NCBI GenBank assembly: GCA_019192445.1
Contig: JAHCMK010000002.1
Span: forward strand, 496,001 to 560,000
Source: Oceanococcus sp. HetDA_MAG_MS8
GTDB lineage: Bacteria > Pseudomonadota > Gammaproteobacteria > Nevskiales > Oceanococcaceae
Length of the DNA: 64,000 bases
Direction: 5' to 3'
The translations under genes were made by a program, and so were the position numbers. This document shows positions 35,609 through 44,922 of the stretch, in pieces (the stretch's first letter is position 1; the number at the start of each line of letters is the position of its first letter). The notes under the pieces are model-generated. The model saw only the letters and a list, made by a program, of their open reading frames with translations. It did not search any database and was not told the origin of the DNA.

Positions 35609-37767
35609 TATGATTTTCCGGAATCACTAAGAAACTTCTTAAGCTTTGCCACAGCGTCATCCGGTAGATCTTCGAGAAATACCGTCCCCGCTTCCAAGGA
35701 GGCGATCAATGACTCCAACCCCTGAGCTCCTCGCCGTACCTTCTGCTGATCATCAACAGAAAGATCTCGATTGACAATCGTAAGACGTTTCCTTTGCTCC
35801 TCATCGGGATATCGGAAGTGCAATCTGAAATCGCGCTCTTTAGCTTGTTGAAACTCCTGTATAAGCGAGTTCATATCTTCACCGACCCCAAGCACACGTA
35901 CCCATGCTTTGCTCCTGGTGATCGCAGTAAATAGCCGATTGCGGACCGTTGCCAATTGGAACCATGACTGGAAGCAATCTTGCGCATTGATGATGTACAC
36001 CATGCCCGCTTCATTTCCCTTAGCGCGGAAGATTCCTGTAAATGTGATCGATCCGCTACCAGCGTCAAAAAAGACGTCTGGCGATGTATCAACTCCAGCT
36101 AGATGAGACTCAATTCCCATTTCATACAGCAGCTTCCGGGCCTTCCCAACTTCTTTTCTTGTGGTCAACGGATCTGGGTTGATAACTATGATGTCGTCAG
36201 GCTGAAGTTCATCATCTGCTACATTAGTACGAATCTCGCGAGCCAACCATGCCGCTTGTTCGTCTTTGCTTTCAAACTTAACGAAACTTATTAAGTCGTC
36301 TATTGACGAATGAGATTCCAAAAATTCCGGACTCGTCTTGTCTCCACGGGCTAATGTCACCTCCTGACCGTCTGCAAGCGCGCCATCGACCACCTCATAG
36401 CCCACATCAAGCCATAGTTGGCTTTGATCAAACATCTGGATTAGCCCAGTTCCGGTCTTGTCGGACGGGACTCTATAAATCCCAAAGCCTAGGGCGTGGG
36501 CAGTCGCCAATACTGGCCTAGAGTTTCGATAACATTTTTCAAGAATAATGTCTTGTTTGGGCTTTCCCGGCGCTGGCTGTTCGAACCTAACTAAGGGCTG
36601 GCCATCTTTATCTTCTCCAAATATTTCTTCCGGCGGAGGCAGCGATCGATTTGTAAGGCTTTGGAGTTCATCATAGGCATACACCAAACGCTTCTTGCCC
36701 TTGAGCATTTGGTAACAAATTTGCAGAAATGGTGGGGTTAAGTCCTGAGCCTCATCAACCAGTATTGCGTCGTAAGTTTCTAACGCAGTAGAGGCCGCCT
36801 TAAGCGCCTCATCACAAGCACCTTCAAAGGCTTTGTCACTTCCAAATTTATACTTGGCAGATTTGAAATCGTGAAACTCAATTCCATGAGACTGACAGAA
36901 GCTGTAGTAGATTCCATTTCGACTTTCCCCACCCGGAGCCCCCCAGGCGTGTATGACGTGAAGATTGGACCAATCCGGCTCCTCATTAGTCTGCTCAATG
37001 GAAAATGTATTGATCAACTGTTTAAATTGATCTTTTAATGAACGTGTATGAAATGTAACCGCAATTTTCCAATCAGGATGTTGTGCATGCAAATATGCTG
37101 CCTTTAGCGCCAGCACAATCGTCTTTCCTGAACCTGCCAGTCCTCTTATACGCTGCACACCGGCTACCGTTTCGATGACAGCTTGACCTTGCCTGTTATC
37201 CAAATTTGCAATTGAATCTTCGAGACGCTTCAACTTAGCGCCACGAGAATCGTCACGCTTAAGATCTCTTCGCTTTTTCCCCTTGCGAATCGTCGAGATT
37301 GACTGAATAACTGACAGTAGCGAGGGGAAGGAGCTACTATCGATCCATTCTAATCCGTTAATCCATTCAGAAAGAGATTCGAAATTGCAAACCGCATAGG
37401 TTTCGTCGCCGATTCCATCCAGGTTCTGCTTTGCTGGAGCGAATGTCACGACGTTTAGCTCAACCGCTAAATTGCGCCCCTTCATCAAGTCTCGGTGACT
37501 TCGGAATTTCGCCTCAAGCTTATTTGCGCTGTCGTCTTGATCTTGCTGAAACCCGTTGAGAGCCACACCCTCGACCAAGTTAAAAATCACAGCCCCTTTT
37601 TCCTCAGAAACCCAAAGCGCATCTATCGGAAAAGGCCCTTGTGGCGTCCCAATGATGGGGTAGCCGATGTACAGGAATCCCTGGTAGGCGTCGTGTTCTT
37701 CAAAGAATTCAGCAAGAGCCTGACTGGACAGAGGCTTGTTCGTAGCCCCCCAAATCGTCGTAACCAT
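35608..37767 (-). CDS. Superfamily 1 helicase with nuclease-like N-terminal region (defence)
   Basis: A 719-residue UvrD-like helicase. In this numbering the Walker A RIRGLAGSGKT ends near 216, motif II is ILVDEAQDLTPPF (338-342 = DEAQD), motif V is near SITFTGIFRAKGNEAGMVYIIN (573-594) and motif VI is VRNRLFTAITRSK (about 608-620). The first 170 residues (GPFPIDALWVSEEKGAVIF) resemble a NERD/PD-(D/E)XK fold, but the ExK position is not clear. I start at the ATG at 37767 (MVTTIWGATNKPLSS); the frame opens to 37860 with no better ribosome site. It is coupled to the DUF2290 gene downstream and divergent from the GHKL-nuclease gene. Confidence 0.85.
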   Translation of the reverse strand: MVTTIWGATNKPLSSQALAEFFEEHDAYQGFLYIGYPIIGTPQGPFPIDALWVSEEKGAVIFNLVEGVALNGFQQDQDDSANKLEAKFRSHRDLMKGRNLAVELNVVTFAPAKQNLDGIGDETYAVCNFESLSEWINGLEWIDSSSFPSLLSVIQSISTIRKGKKRRDLKRDDSRGAKLKRLEDSIANLDNRQGQAVIETVAGVQRIRGLAGSGKTIVLALKAAYLHAQHPDWKIAVTFHTRSLKDQFKQLINTFSIEQTNEEPDWSNLHVIHAWGAPGGESRNGIYYSFCQSHGIEFHDFKSAKYKFGSDKAFEGACDEALKAASTALETYDAILVDEAQDLTPPFLQICYQMLKGKKRLVYAYDELQSLTNRSLPPPEEIFGEDKDGQPLVRFEQPAPGKPKQDIILEKCYRNSRPVLATAHALGFGIYRVPSDKTGTGLIQMFDQSQLWLDVGYEVVDGALADGQEVTLARGDKTSPEFLESHSSIDDLISFVKFESKDEQAAWLAREIRTNVADDELQPDDIIVINPDPLTTRKEVGKARKLLYEMGIESHLAGVDTSPDVFFDAGSGSITFTGIFRAKGNEAGMVYIINAQDCFQSWFQLATVRNRLFTAITRSKAWVRVLGVGEDMNSLIQEFQQAKERDFRLHFRYPDEEQRKRLTIVNRDLSVDDQQKVRRGAQGLESLIASLEAGTVFLEDLPDDAVAKLKKFLSDSGKS

Positions 37768-38028
37768 ATTCGGTCTCGATGTTTGCCCTACCTCGAAGGA
37801 AAGGCCGCTAACGCTGTGGACACAAAAGTCGCACACACTTGGTGATTTTCCAGCAATCATAGTCAGTCATGAGATGACCGTCCATTGATCTGCCGCAGCA
37901 GTTCATACGATTGCAGTAACCACTATGGAATACGAACAACCGGCCCAGACAGGCTCACCTTTTGAGGCTCATCTATGTCAGCATCACACCGTTGAAAAAA
38001 TGCATTCTGTGAAATTGATCTCGACCCG
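37768..38028. promoter_or_regulatory. Divergent promoter region of the defence locus
   Basis: This 261-bp spacer between the two divergent defence genes must drive both. I see no convincing -35/-10 pair on either strand. If the helicase uses its earliest in-frame start (37860) the spacer shrinks to 168 bp. No operator-like dyad stands out. Confidence 0.4.
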
Positions 38029-40023
38029 ATGAACGTAGCGAAGACCTTCAAGGTTCAAGTTGAAGCCGACCACATCAAACGTGTTGCGTCTGGCTCGCCC
38101 AAGGCAGGCCTGATCGAACTCATATGGAACGCGTTGGATGCCGACGCGAAATCGGTTCGTGTTGATTTTCTTGAAGGCGAGCTCGGTGTGAACCGAGTGC
38201 GGATTGCTGATGACGGCACGGGCATCCCGTACGAAGAAGCAGAGAATAGGTTTGTGGGGCTGGGAGGATCTTGGAAGAATCCCGGTATCAAAACGAAAGC
38301 CGGTCGCGTTCTTCACGGGCAAGAAGGCAAAGGCCGCTTCAAAGCTTTCACTATCGGGCGTATTGCTGATTGGGAAGTAGTTTATCAGGAAGGCGACCAT
38401 TTTTTTGAATACACCATTGAAGGGAACGCGAGCGCGATTGACGAATTTGCGTTAAGTGAAAAGCGACCAAGCAAACGCACGAAGACCGGGGTATCCGTAA
38501 CTATTTCAGAACTCCCGAAGATCAGCGCGATCTTCGAGCCAAAGCGCGCCGTAGAAGAGCTAGCACCGGTATTTGCCGTTTACCTGAAGAATTATCGCAG
38601 CATCAAGCTAGATATCGGCGGCACATTGGTTGACCCCGCCGCAGTCATCAAAGGCATATCAACTTTCGATCTCGACCCTATTTCAAGTGAAGATGGAAAA
38701 CATCATCCAGTAGCACTGGAGATCGTTGAATGGCAGTCAATAAAAGAACGGGAAATTTGGTTTGCAGACAGTAACAACGTTCCCCTCGAATCGTATGAAA
38801 AGCAGATTCGTAATGTAGGTGACGTCGGATTTTCTGCATTCATAAAATCCGATCATTTTCGAACCCTAAACAACCAAGGCCTTCTTGCTCTTCGTGACCT
38901 GGAGAAGAGCATAACCGACTGCTGTGAACAGGCCGTTTCAAGAGTTAAAGAATTCTTTCATAACAAGGAATTGGAAGACGCCAGGAAGCAAATTCGCGAA
39001 TGGCAAGAGCAGAAAGTCTACCCTTACAAGACCGAACCCACTTCTGTTATTGAGCAGGCCGAAAGAAAAGTATTCGACATAGTGGCCACCCAGGTTAATA
39101 AGAGCCTTCCAAGCTTCCAATCCTCTGACAGTAAATCGAAGCAATTTCAGCTACGCATGCTCCGGCATGCAATTGAGAAGAACCCAGAGGAGCTCAAAAC
39201 AATCCTGAGTGAAGTGATCCGCTTGCCCAAGAAGGAGCGCGATGCGCTGGCTTCATTGTTGGAGGACACTTCGCTTTCTTCGATTATCAATACTTCAAGC
39301 ATGGTCACCGACCGCCTGAAGTTTCTGGTGGCGCTCGAGCAGCTTGTGTTCGATTTCACTAAAAATGTAAAGGAGCGCTCGCAACTCCATCGGTTACTAG
39401 CCAGAAACACGTGGGTGTTCGGAGAAACGTACAACCTGGCGATTGATGACCAGTCACTTACAGCCGTTCTTCGCAAACACAGAGAACTATTGGGTGATGG
39501 AACTGCCATAGACGAGCCCGCCGTCAATCGTTTGGACGGGACCTCTGGCATTGTTGACTTGATGCTTTCACGATTGGTGGCAAGAAGCCGCGCCGATGAA
39601 GTTGAGCATCTAGTTGTGGAACTTAAGCGCCCCTCGGTAGATATCAAAAAGAATGAACTCGACCAAATTGAGAGCTACGCCTTCGCTGTTTCTGAGGACG
39701 AGCGATTTCGCGCTCTCAAAGCGCGGTGGGAATTTTGGACCGTAGCAAAAGACTATGACAACTACGTCAAACGAAAAATGGACGACCAGAGATTGTCTAA
39801 CGGCGCCGTGTATCAAACCGGCCCTTCAGCCGACATCGACATAACGATTCGGGTAAAGACATGGGCAGAATTGATCGCAGCGTGCCGCCATAGGCATGAG
39901 TTTCTGAGGCGAAAGCTCGAGATAAACATCAGCCAGGACCAGGCTCTTGATCACCTTAAAGAACGGTATTCCCAGTACATCGAAGGCGTACTTCCGGAAA
40001 CGAGTGACCCTTCGCAGGGATAG
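38029..40023 (+). CDS. GHKL ATPase fused to a PD-(D/E)XK nuclease-like domain (candidate defence effector)
   Basis: A 664-residue protein with two recognisable parts. The N-terminal GHKL (Hsp90/MutL/MORC-like) ATPase shows the N-box ELIWNALDADA (30-40), G1 DDGTGI (61-66) and G2 GQEGKGRFKA (97-106). A long helical middle follows (about 290-450). The C-terminal part opens with LHRLLARNTWVFGETY, the wording that precedes DUF4263/Shedu-type nuclease domains. It then has GIVDLML (Asp510), VVELKRP (Glu531, Lys533) and LDQIESYAFAV (Gln546), a full PD-(D/E)XK set. It lies divergently beside the helicase-DUF2290 pair. MutL/MORC-like ATPases in restriction-like systems are known (Iyer, Abhiman and Aravind). 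A specific named system is not recognised. Confidence 0.8.
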   Translation: MNVAKTFKVQVEADHIKRVASGSPKAGLIELIWNALDADAKSVRVDFLEGELGVNRVRIADDGTGIPYEEAENRFVGLGGSWKNPGIKTKAGRVLHGQEGKGRFKAFTIGRIADWEVVYQEGDHFFEYTIEGNASAIDEFALSEKRPSKRTKTGVSVTISELPKISAIFEPKRAVEELAPVFAVYLKNYRSIKLDIGGTLVDPAAVIKGISTFDLDPISSEDGKHHPVALEIVEWQSIKEREIWFADSNNVPLESYEKQIRNVGDVGFSAFIKSDHFRTLNNQGLLALRDLEKSITDCCEQAVSRVKEFFHNKELEDARKQIREWQEQKVYPYKTEPTSVIEQAERKVFDIVATQVNKSLPSFQSSDSKSKQFQLRMLRHAIEKNPEELKTILSEVIRLPKKERDALASLLEDTSLSSIINTSSMVTDRLKFLVALEQLVFDFTKNVKERSQLHRLLARNTWVFGETYNLAIDDQSLTAVLRKHRELLGDGTAIDEPAVNRLDGTSGIVDLMLSRLVARSRADEVEHLVVELKRPSVDIKKNELDQIESYAFAVSEDERFRALKARWEFWTVAKDYDNYVKRKMDDQRLSNGAVYQTGPSADIDITIRVKTWAELIAACRHRHEFLRRKLEINISQDQALDHLKERYSQYIEGVLPETSDPSQG

Positions 40024-40382
40024 TTACTACTCACCCATACGTCCTCGCCGGACAATGTGCCTTTGAACAAAGTCAGTGTTTTGTAGAAAGTGCCCGCAAC
40101 TTCGTGCGTCCCAGACCAACATACTTAACTGACACCAAGTCTCTGCGCGACACACTGGCTCCGATTTACCTGTGACCGCTTTTAGGAAACCAAGCATTAC
40201 TCAAGAGACATCGCCGAATTTCGCCTTTGGGTCGTAACCGGCAATTACATCAAAACGCCTCAAATAGCTTGAGCGAAACAGCAAAATGCAATTTTTCCGA
40301 TGCTTCTAAGGGCAGACCCACCAACCACATTTACAAACCCAATCTGCGTTCATCTGCGCAAATCAGCGGCAAAAAACAGCCT
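40024..40382. other. Spacer at the right edge of the island, with a solo repeat end
   Basis: This spacer lies between the GHKL-nuclease gene and uup, whose stops converge. At 40341-40370 it holds one right-hand end of the MITE-like element (AATCTGCGTTCATCTGCGC, then AAATCAGCGGC) without a left partner, so it is a remnant or the product of recombination between copies. Nothing else is recognised, and no T-run terminator is seen for either neighbour. Confidence 0.6.
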
Positions 40383-42269
40383 TTAACAAGCTCCCTGCCC
40401 CTGAGCCAGCGCCTCCAACTCCTCCCAACGGGCAAAACACTCTTCCAACTCGGCTTCCACGGCGCTGAGCTGCTCCTGTAGCTCGCGCGCTTTTTCAGGG
40501 GTGTCGGAGTACAGACTGGGGTCGGAGAGTTGCTCGGTGAGCTCCACTTGTTTGGCTTCCAGCTTTTCGAGTTTGCCGGGGAGGGCGTTGAGTTCTTTGC
40601 GTTGAGGCTGGGTGAGTGCGGGCTTGGCTTTTGGTTTGGGCTTGGCGGCTTTGGGACTGGGTTTGTTGGCCGGCGCGGTTTGTTTGGCTGCGGGGCGTTG
40701 GCGTAGCCAATCTTGGTAGCCGCCGACGTAGTCGCCGACTTGGGCGGGGGCTTCGAAGACTAGGCTGCGGGTGACGACGCGGTCGAGGAATTCGCGGTCG
40801 TGGCTGACCAGGAACAGGGTGCCTTGGAATTCCTGGAGTTTTTCTTCGAGCAGGTCCAGGGTTTCCAGGTCGAGGTCGTTGGTGGGTTCGTCCAGCACCA
40901 AGAGGTTGGTGGGTTGGCTGAATAATTTGGCGAGGAGAAGGCGGGCGCGTTCGCCGCCGGAGAGCACACGCACTGGGCTGCGGGCGCGTTCGGGGGTGAA
41001 CAGGAATTCCTGCAGGTAGCCCATAACGTGTTTTTGGGCGCCGTTGATCTCTACAAAATCGCGGCCATCACCAATGTTTTGGTAGACCATTTTGTCTTCG
41101 TCCAGGGCGGCGCGGGTTTGGTCGAAGTAGGCAATTTGGAGTTTGGTGCCCAGCTTCACGCTGCCCTGGGTGGGCTGGAGTTGGCCCAGGATGAGCTTGA
41201 GCAGGGTGGTTTTGCCCACGCCGTTAGGGCCAATAATGCCGATGCGGTCGCCACGCAGGATGGTGGTGGAGAAGTCCTGAATAACGATGTGTTCACCCCA
41301 GGCAAAGCTCATGGACTCCACCTGCGAAACCAACTTGCCGGACTTGTCGGCTTCTTGCAACACCATCTTGGAGTTGCCCTGGCGGGTGCGGCGTTGGCTG
41401 TACTCCTCGCGCATGGCCTTCAGGGCGCGCACGCGACCTTCGTTGCGGGTGCGGCGGGCTTGAATGCCTTGGCGAATCCAAGCTTCTTCCTGGGCGAGTT
41501 TTTTGTCGAAGAGGGCGTTGGCGGTGGCTTCGGCCTCGAGGGATTCTTGCTTGCGGCGCAGGAAGTTGTCGTAATCGCCGGGCCAACTACTGAGCACGCC
41601 GCGATCGAGTTCCACAATGCGGGTGGCCAGGCGGCGCAGAAAGGCGCGGTCGTGGGTGATGAAAATAAGGGTGCCAGACCAGCTCAGCAAGAAGTCTTCT
41701 AGCCAGCGGATGCTGTCCACATCCAAATGGTTGGTGGGCTCGTCAAGGAGCAAAATATCCGGCTCGCGGACCAAAGCGCGGGCCAAGAGCACCCGCCGTT
41801 TCAACCCTCCCGAGAGGGCCTGAAACTGAGCCTGCGCGGGCAGTTCCAAACGGGTGATGGTGGCGGCCACGCGCGAGTCCATGGTCCAACCGTCCTGGGC
41901 GTCGATTGTTTGTTGCAAGGTGCCCAGCCGCTCCAGGTCATGCCCGCCGGCATCGACCAGCGCGTGGTATTCGGCCAGCACCTGGCCTAGCGCACCCAGG
42001 CCGCCGGCCACCACATCGAACACGCTGCCCTGAATATCCTGGGGAATATCCTGCACCAGCTGGGTGAGCTTGGCGCCGCTGTCTATTTGCAGCTCGCCGG
42101 AATCATAGGCTTGCTCGCCGGCAATCACCTTGAGCAGGGTGGATTTACCCTCGCCATTGCGGCCCAGCACGCAGAGCCGTTCGCTAGGCTCTACGCTGAG
42201 TTGTACCCCATCCAACAAGGCCCGGGCGCCAATGCTCAGGCTGAGGTTTTTGAGGCTGAGAATGGGCAT
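40383..42269 (-). CDS. uup: ABC-F ATPase Uup
   Basis: A 628-residue soluble protein with two ABC domains: Walker A GRNGEGKSTL and GPNGVGKTTL, signatures LSGGLKRRV and LSGGERARL, Walker B LLLDEPTN and LVLDEPTN. The interdomain P-site-tRNA linker (RRTRNEGRVRALKAMREEYSQRR) and the C-terminal coiled coil after a Lys/Pro-rich stretch (KPSPKAAKPKPKAKP, ending with LEECFARWEELEALAQ) identify Uup. It acts on the ribosome or on branched DNA intermediates. The ATG at 42269 (MPILSLKNLSL) is preferred over a GTG at 42299. Confidence 0.94.
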   Translation of the reverse strand: MPILSLKNLSLSIGARALLDGVQLSVEPSERLCVLGRNGEGKSTLLKVIAGEQAYDSGELQIDSGAKLTQLVQDIPQDIQGSVFDVVAGGLGALGQVLAEYHALVDAGGHDLERLGTLQQTIDAQDGWTMDSRVAATITRLELPAQAQFQALSGGLKRRVLLARALVREPDILLLDEPTNHLDVDSIRWLEDFLLSWSGTLIFITHDRAFLRRLATRIVELDRGVLSSWPGDYDNFLRRKQESLEAEATANALFDKKLAQEEAWIRQGIQARRTRNEGRVRALKAMREEYSQRRTRQGNSKMVLQEADKSGKLVSQVESMSFAWGEHIVIQDFSTTILRGDRIGIIGPNGVGKTTLLKLILGQLQPTQGSVKLGTKLQIAYFDQTRAALDEDKMVYQNIGDGRDFVEINGAQKHVMGYLQEFLFTPERARSPVRVLSGGERARLLLAKLFSQPTNLLVLDEPTNDLDLETLDLLEEKLQEFQGTLFLVSHDREFLDRVVTRSLVFEAPAQVGDYVGGYQDWLRQRPAAKQTAPANKPSPKAAKPKPKAKPALTQPQRKELNALPGKLEKLEAKQVELTEQLSDPSLYSDTPEKARELQEQLSAVEAELEECFARWEELEALAQGQGAC

Positions 42270-42356
42270 AAATTCAACGCGCGCGTGCTTGGGCCGCACA
42301 TCCTAGCAGTCTGCAGCGCTGGGCAGCGGCCCGGCATGGGCCCAAGCTGTACTGGC

Positions 42357-43247
42357 TTAGGCGGCAGGCTGGGCAAAGGCAATGAGGCGGCGCGCCAGCT
42401 CGGCACCTTGGTCTTCTTGCACAAAGTGGCCGCCACGAATGCGGTCATGCGCTTGGCCTTGGGCGCCAGGTACATGGTTGATCAAAAGCCGATCCACTTT
42501 GCCGAGCACCGGGTCGTTTTTGCCATATACGCACAAAAAGGGTTTATCCCAGCGCCCCAGTGCTTCCCAAGCCTTACGGTTGGCTGGGGTAGCTGGGTCG
42601 GTGGGAGTGGTAGGAACAAGTTTGGGGAAGGCCCGAGCGCCAGCTTTATAGCTGGCATCGGGGAAGGGGGCGTTATAGGCAGCGATCTCCGCTTTGCTGA
42701 GCTTGCGCACACAGCCTGCATTCACAATGCGCCCCACCGGAAACACGGGGGTATGTACGGCAAAGGCTTGCCAGAGTTTGAAGATACCCGGTGCAGGCTG
42801 ATCGCCGGTGGGTAAAAAGCCATTGGCCACAAAAATGCGGGCAAATCGCTGGGGTTGTTCGGCAGCCAGACGCAAGCCCAGTAAAGACCCCCAGTCCTGG
42901 CAGAACAAGCTCAGGTTTTGCAGTTGTAGCTGATCCAGCCAGGCTCCCAGCCAATCCATATGGGCTTGGTAGCTGTAATCCTCCACCCGCGTGGGTTTGT
43001 CGGATTTACCAAAACCGATCAGGTCGGGGGCAAACACCCTAAAGCCTGCGTCCACCAAGGGCGGAATCATTTTTCTATACAAATAAGACCAGGTGGGCTC
43101 CCCGTGCAACAGCAACACTGCGGGGCCGTCCTTGAGACCTTCGTCCAGGTAGTGCATGCGCAGGCCATCAATGTCTACGTAATGCGGGGCAAAGTCATAG
43201 CCGCGCAGGTTTTGAAAACGCTCCTCGGGGGTTCTTAACACTTTCAT
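42357..43247 (-). CDS. Haloalkane dehalogenase (subfamily I type)
   Basis: A 296-residue alpha/beta-hydrolase. The nucleophile Asp118 lies in [10 protein letters not shown], with the halide-stabilising Trp119 directly after it. [13 protein letters not shown] supplies the oxyanion region (48-60), Asp245 (GKNDPV) is a plausible acid and His274 in GGHFVQED is the general base. This Asp-Trp pattern and the CQDWG wording are those of DhlA/DhmA-like haloalkane dehalogenases rather than epoxide hydrolases, which lack the Trp neighbour. It cleaves carbon-halogen bonds to give alcohols. The gene stands alone upstream of uup; substrate unknown. Confidence 0.9.
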   Translation of the reverse strand: MKVLRTPEERFQNLRGYDFAPHYVDIDGLRMHYLDEGLKDGPAVLLLHGEPTWSYLYRKMIPPLVDAGFRVFAPDLIGFGKSDKPTRVEDYSYQAHMDWLGAWLDQLQLQNLSLFCQDWGSLLGLRLAAEQPQRFARIFVANGFLPTGDQPAPGIFKLWQAFAVHTPVFPVGRIVNAGCVRKLSKAEIAAYNAPFPDASYKAGARAFPKLVPTTPTDPATPANRKAWEALGRWDKPFLCVYGKNDPVLGKVDRLLINHVPGAQGQAHDRIRGGHFVQEDQGAELARRLIAFAQPAA

Positions 43248-43378
43248 GGCTGGCCTAAGCCCTGGATTTTTTGGCTGAAGTGGCTATATATGCCACAACG
43301 CGGCGCTCACAAGGCCAAAGGTCTCTGTCAAAATTTTGTGCATCCCCATGGGGATGACACTGAGGAGACCGTAGAACC

Positions 43379-44878
43379 ATGAACATCGTGCAATGGCGGC
43401 ACCACCTGGGTGCCATTTTCGTGCTTTTGGCTTTGGGCGCCTGTGAATCCAACTCGGATGTTCCTAATGCCGAGTTCCGTGAGGCTGAAGCTACCGTTGA
43501 TGACCCACCCAATGAGGGCGTGATTTTGCTCGAGGAGCTGGTTCATGTGGTGGAGCGCAGCGGGTTGTATTCCATACCCAATGATCCTGTTCTCGCCGCA
43601 GAAGCTATTGCCGGCTTGCCCCAGCAAATTGGGAATGCCATTGGCATGCATTTGGGGCGCCTGCACCCTACGCCGCATGAGTTCACGCCGGCCGTCGCCC
43701 CCTTGGGCGAGCTGTTGCAAGCGCGTATTGATCTGCTGCTGAATGGCCAACCCATGCGGATTATTGAGAACACCCAGGATGGCGAGGTGGCCATTTTGCT
43801 GCTGCCGCTGGATGCCACCACGGTGATTGTGATTTTGCCCACCCAGGTGGTGGAGTCAGACCCCAATGCCCCGCCCTTGCCCGAGTCGCGGGTGGATTTG
43901 AGCCAGGTCAGCTACGAAATCAATGGCCGCACGCGAACCATTGGCGACTTTATGCAGGGTGGTAACACCAATGCCATTGGCTTTATGCACCAGGGGCAGT
44001 TCATTTACGACGACTACGAAAACGGTTACACCGCCGATACGCGGGCGCATATGTGGTCGGTGACCAAGTCGGTCACCACTGCGCTCATCGGCATTGCGGT
44101 TTCGGAGGGTCTGATCGACTCCATCTTCGACCCGGTGAAAAAATACATTCCCGAGGCCACCGATACGGTGTGGGAAGGCACCAGCGTGGAAGACCTGCTG
44201 CATATGGAGTCGGGCACCTATTGGGTGGACGTGCCCATTCACCAGCCCGAGCAATTGGTGCTGATGGGAGTGGATTACCACTCCAATGGCCTCTACGGTA
44301 TGAGCCGAAACGATTATTTACTCAGGCTCACACGGGTGTCTGAACCGGGCGCTTACTACCGCTACAACAGCGGTGATACTCAAATGCTCACCTGGATTTT
44401 GGAGAACGTATACCAGCGGCCGTATGCCGAGATTCTCTCCGAGAAGATCTGGCGGCCAGCCGGCATGCAGGATGATGCCCTGGTGATGACCGATCGACTG
44501 GGTAACACTTTTGCCTCCATGGGTCTGATGGCCACCACCCGCGACATGCTGCGCTTTGGAGAGCTCTTCCGGCGCAACGGCGTGAGCCTGGACGGCAAGC
44601 AGATTGTTCCGCGGGCCTGGGTAGAAGCCTCACATAACTACGACAAAGACAATGGCGGTGGCCCGCGCGGTTACCAGTGGCCACATTGGGGCGGCGTGGA
44701 GTCAGGAAACTACACCGCTTCAGGGTATGGCCACCAAAGAGTCAGCGTTGCGCCATCGCTCAACATGGTGGGCGCGCGCTTCGGCAACGACCCCGTGGAC
44801 AGTATCGCTCCCAAAGAATGGGAGGCCGCCCTCACAGCCGTAGGGAATTACATGGAGTTTGGGCAAAGCCAGCGCTAA
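43379..44878 (+). CDS. Beta-lactamase-fold serine hydrolase, lipoprotein
   Basis: A 499-residue exported protein with a lipobox ending LALGAC (Cys22), an acidic linker and a unique ~200-residue region before the hydrolase domain. The class C-type SxxK is Ser227-Val-Thr-Lys230 (MWSVTKSVTTALIGIA), and YNS at 329-331 stands where Y-x-N is usual. HQRVSVAPSLNMVGARFGND takes the place of the KTG region. The overall layout matches 6-aminohexanoate-dimer hydrolase and esterase EstB relatives, so an ester or amide substrate is more likely than a beta-lactam. GAGGAGA lies upstream of the ATG. Confidence 0.88.
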   Translation: MNIVQWRHHLGAIFVLLALGACESNSDVPNAEFREAEATVDDPPNEGVILLEELVHVVERSGLYSIPNDPVLAAEAIAGLPQQIGNAIGMHLGRLHPTPHEFTPAVAPLGELLQARIDLLLNGQPMRIIENTQDGEVAILLLPLDATTVIVILPTQVVESDPNAPPLPESRVDLSQVSYEINGRTRTIGDFMQGGNTNAIGFMHQGQFIYDDYENGYTADTRAHMWSVTKSVTTALIGIAVSEGLIDSIFDPVKKYIPEATDTVWEGTSVEDLLHMESGTYWVDVPIHQPEQLVLMGVDYHSNGLYGMSRNDYLLRLTRVSEPGAYYRYNSGDTQMLTWILENVYQRPYAEILSEKIWRPAGMQDDALVMTDRLGNTFASMGLMATTRDMLRFGELFRRNGVSLDGKQIVPRAWVEASHNYDKDNGGGPRGYQWPHWGGVESGNYTASGYGHQRVSVAPSLNMVGARFGNDPVDSIAPKEWEAALTAVGNYMEFGQSQR

Positions 44879-44922
44879 TTGCCTGGGTCTTTGCTGCACA
44901 ACTCTGCTAGTGCAAACGCACT

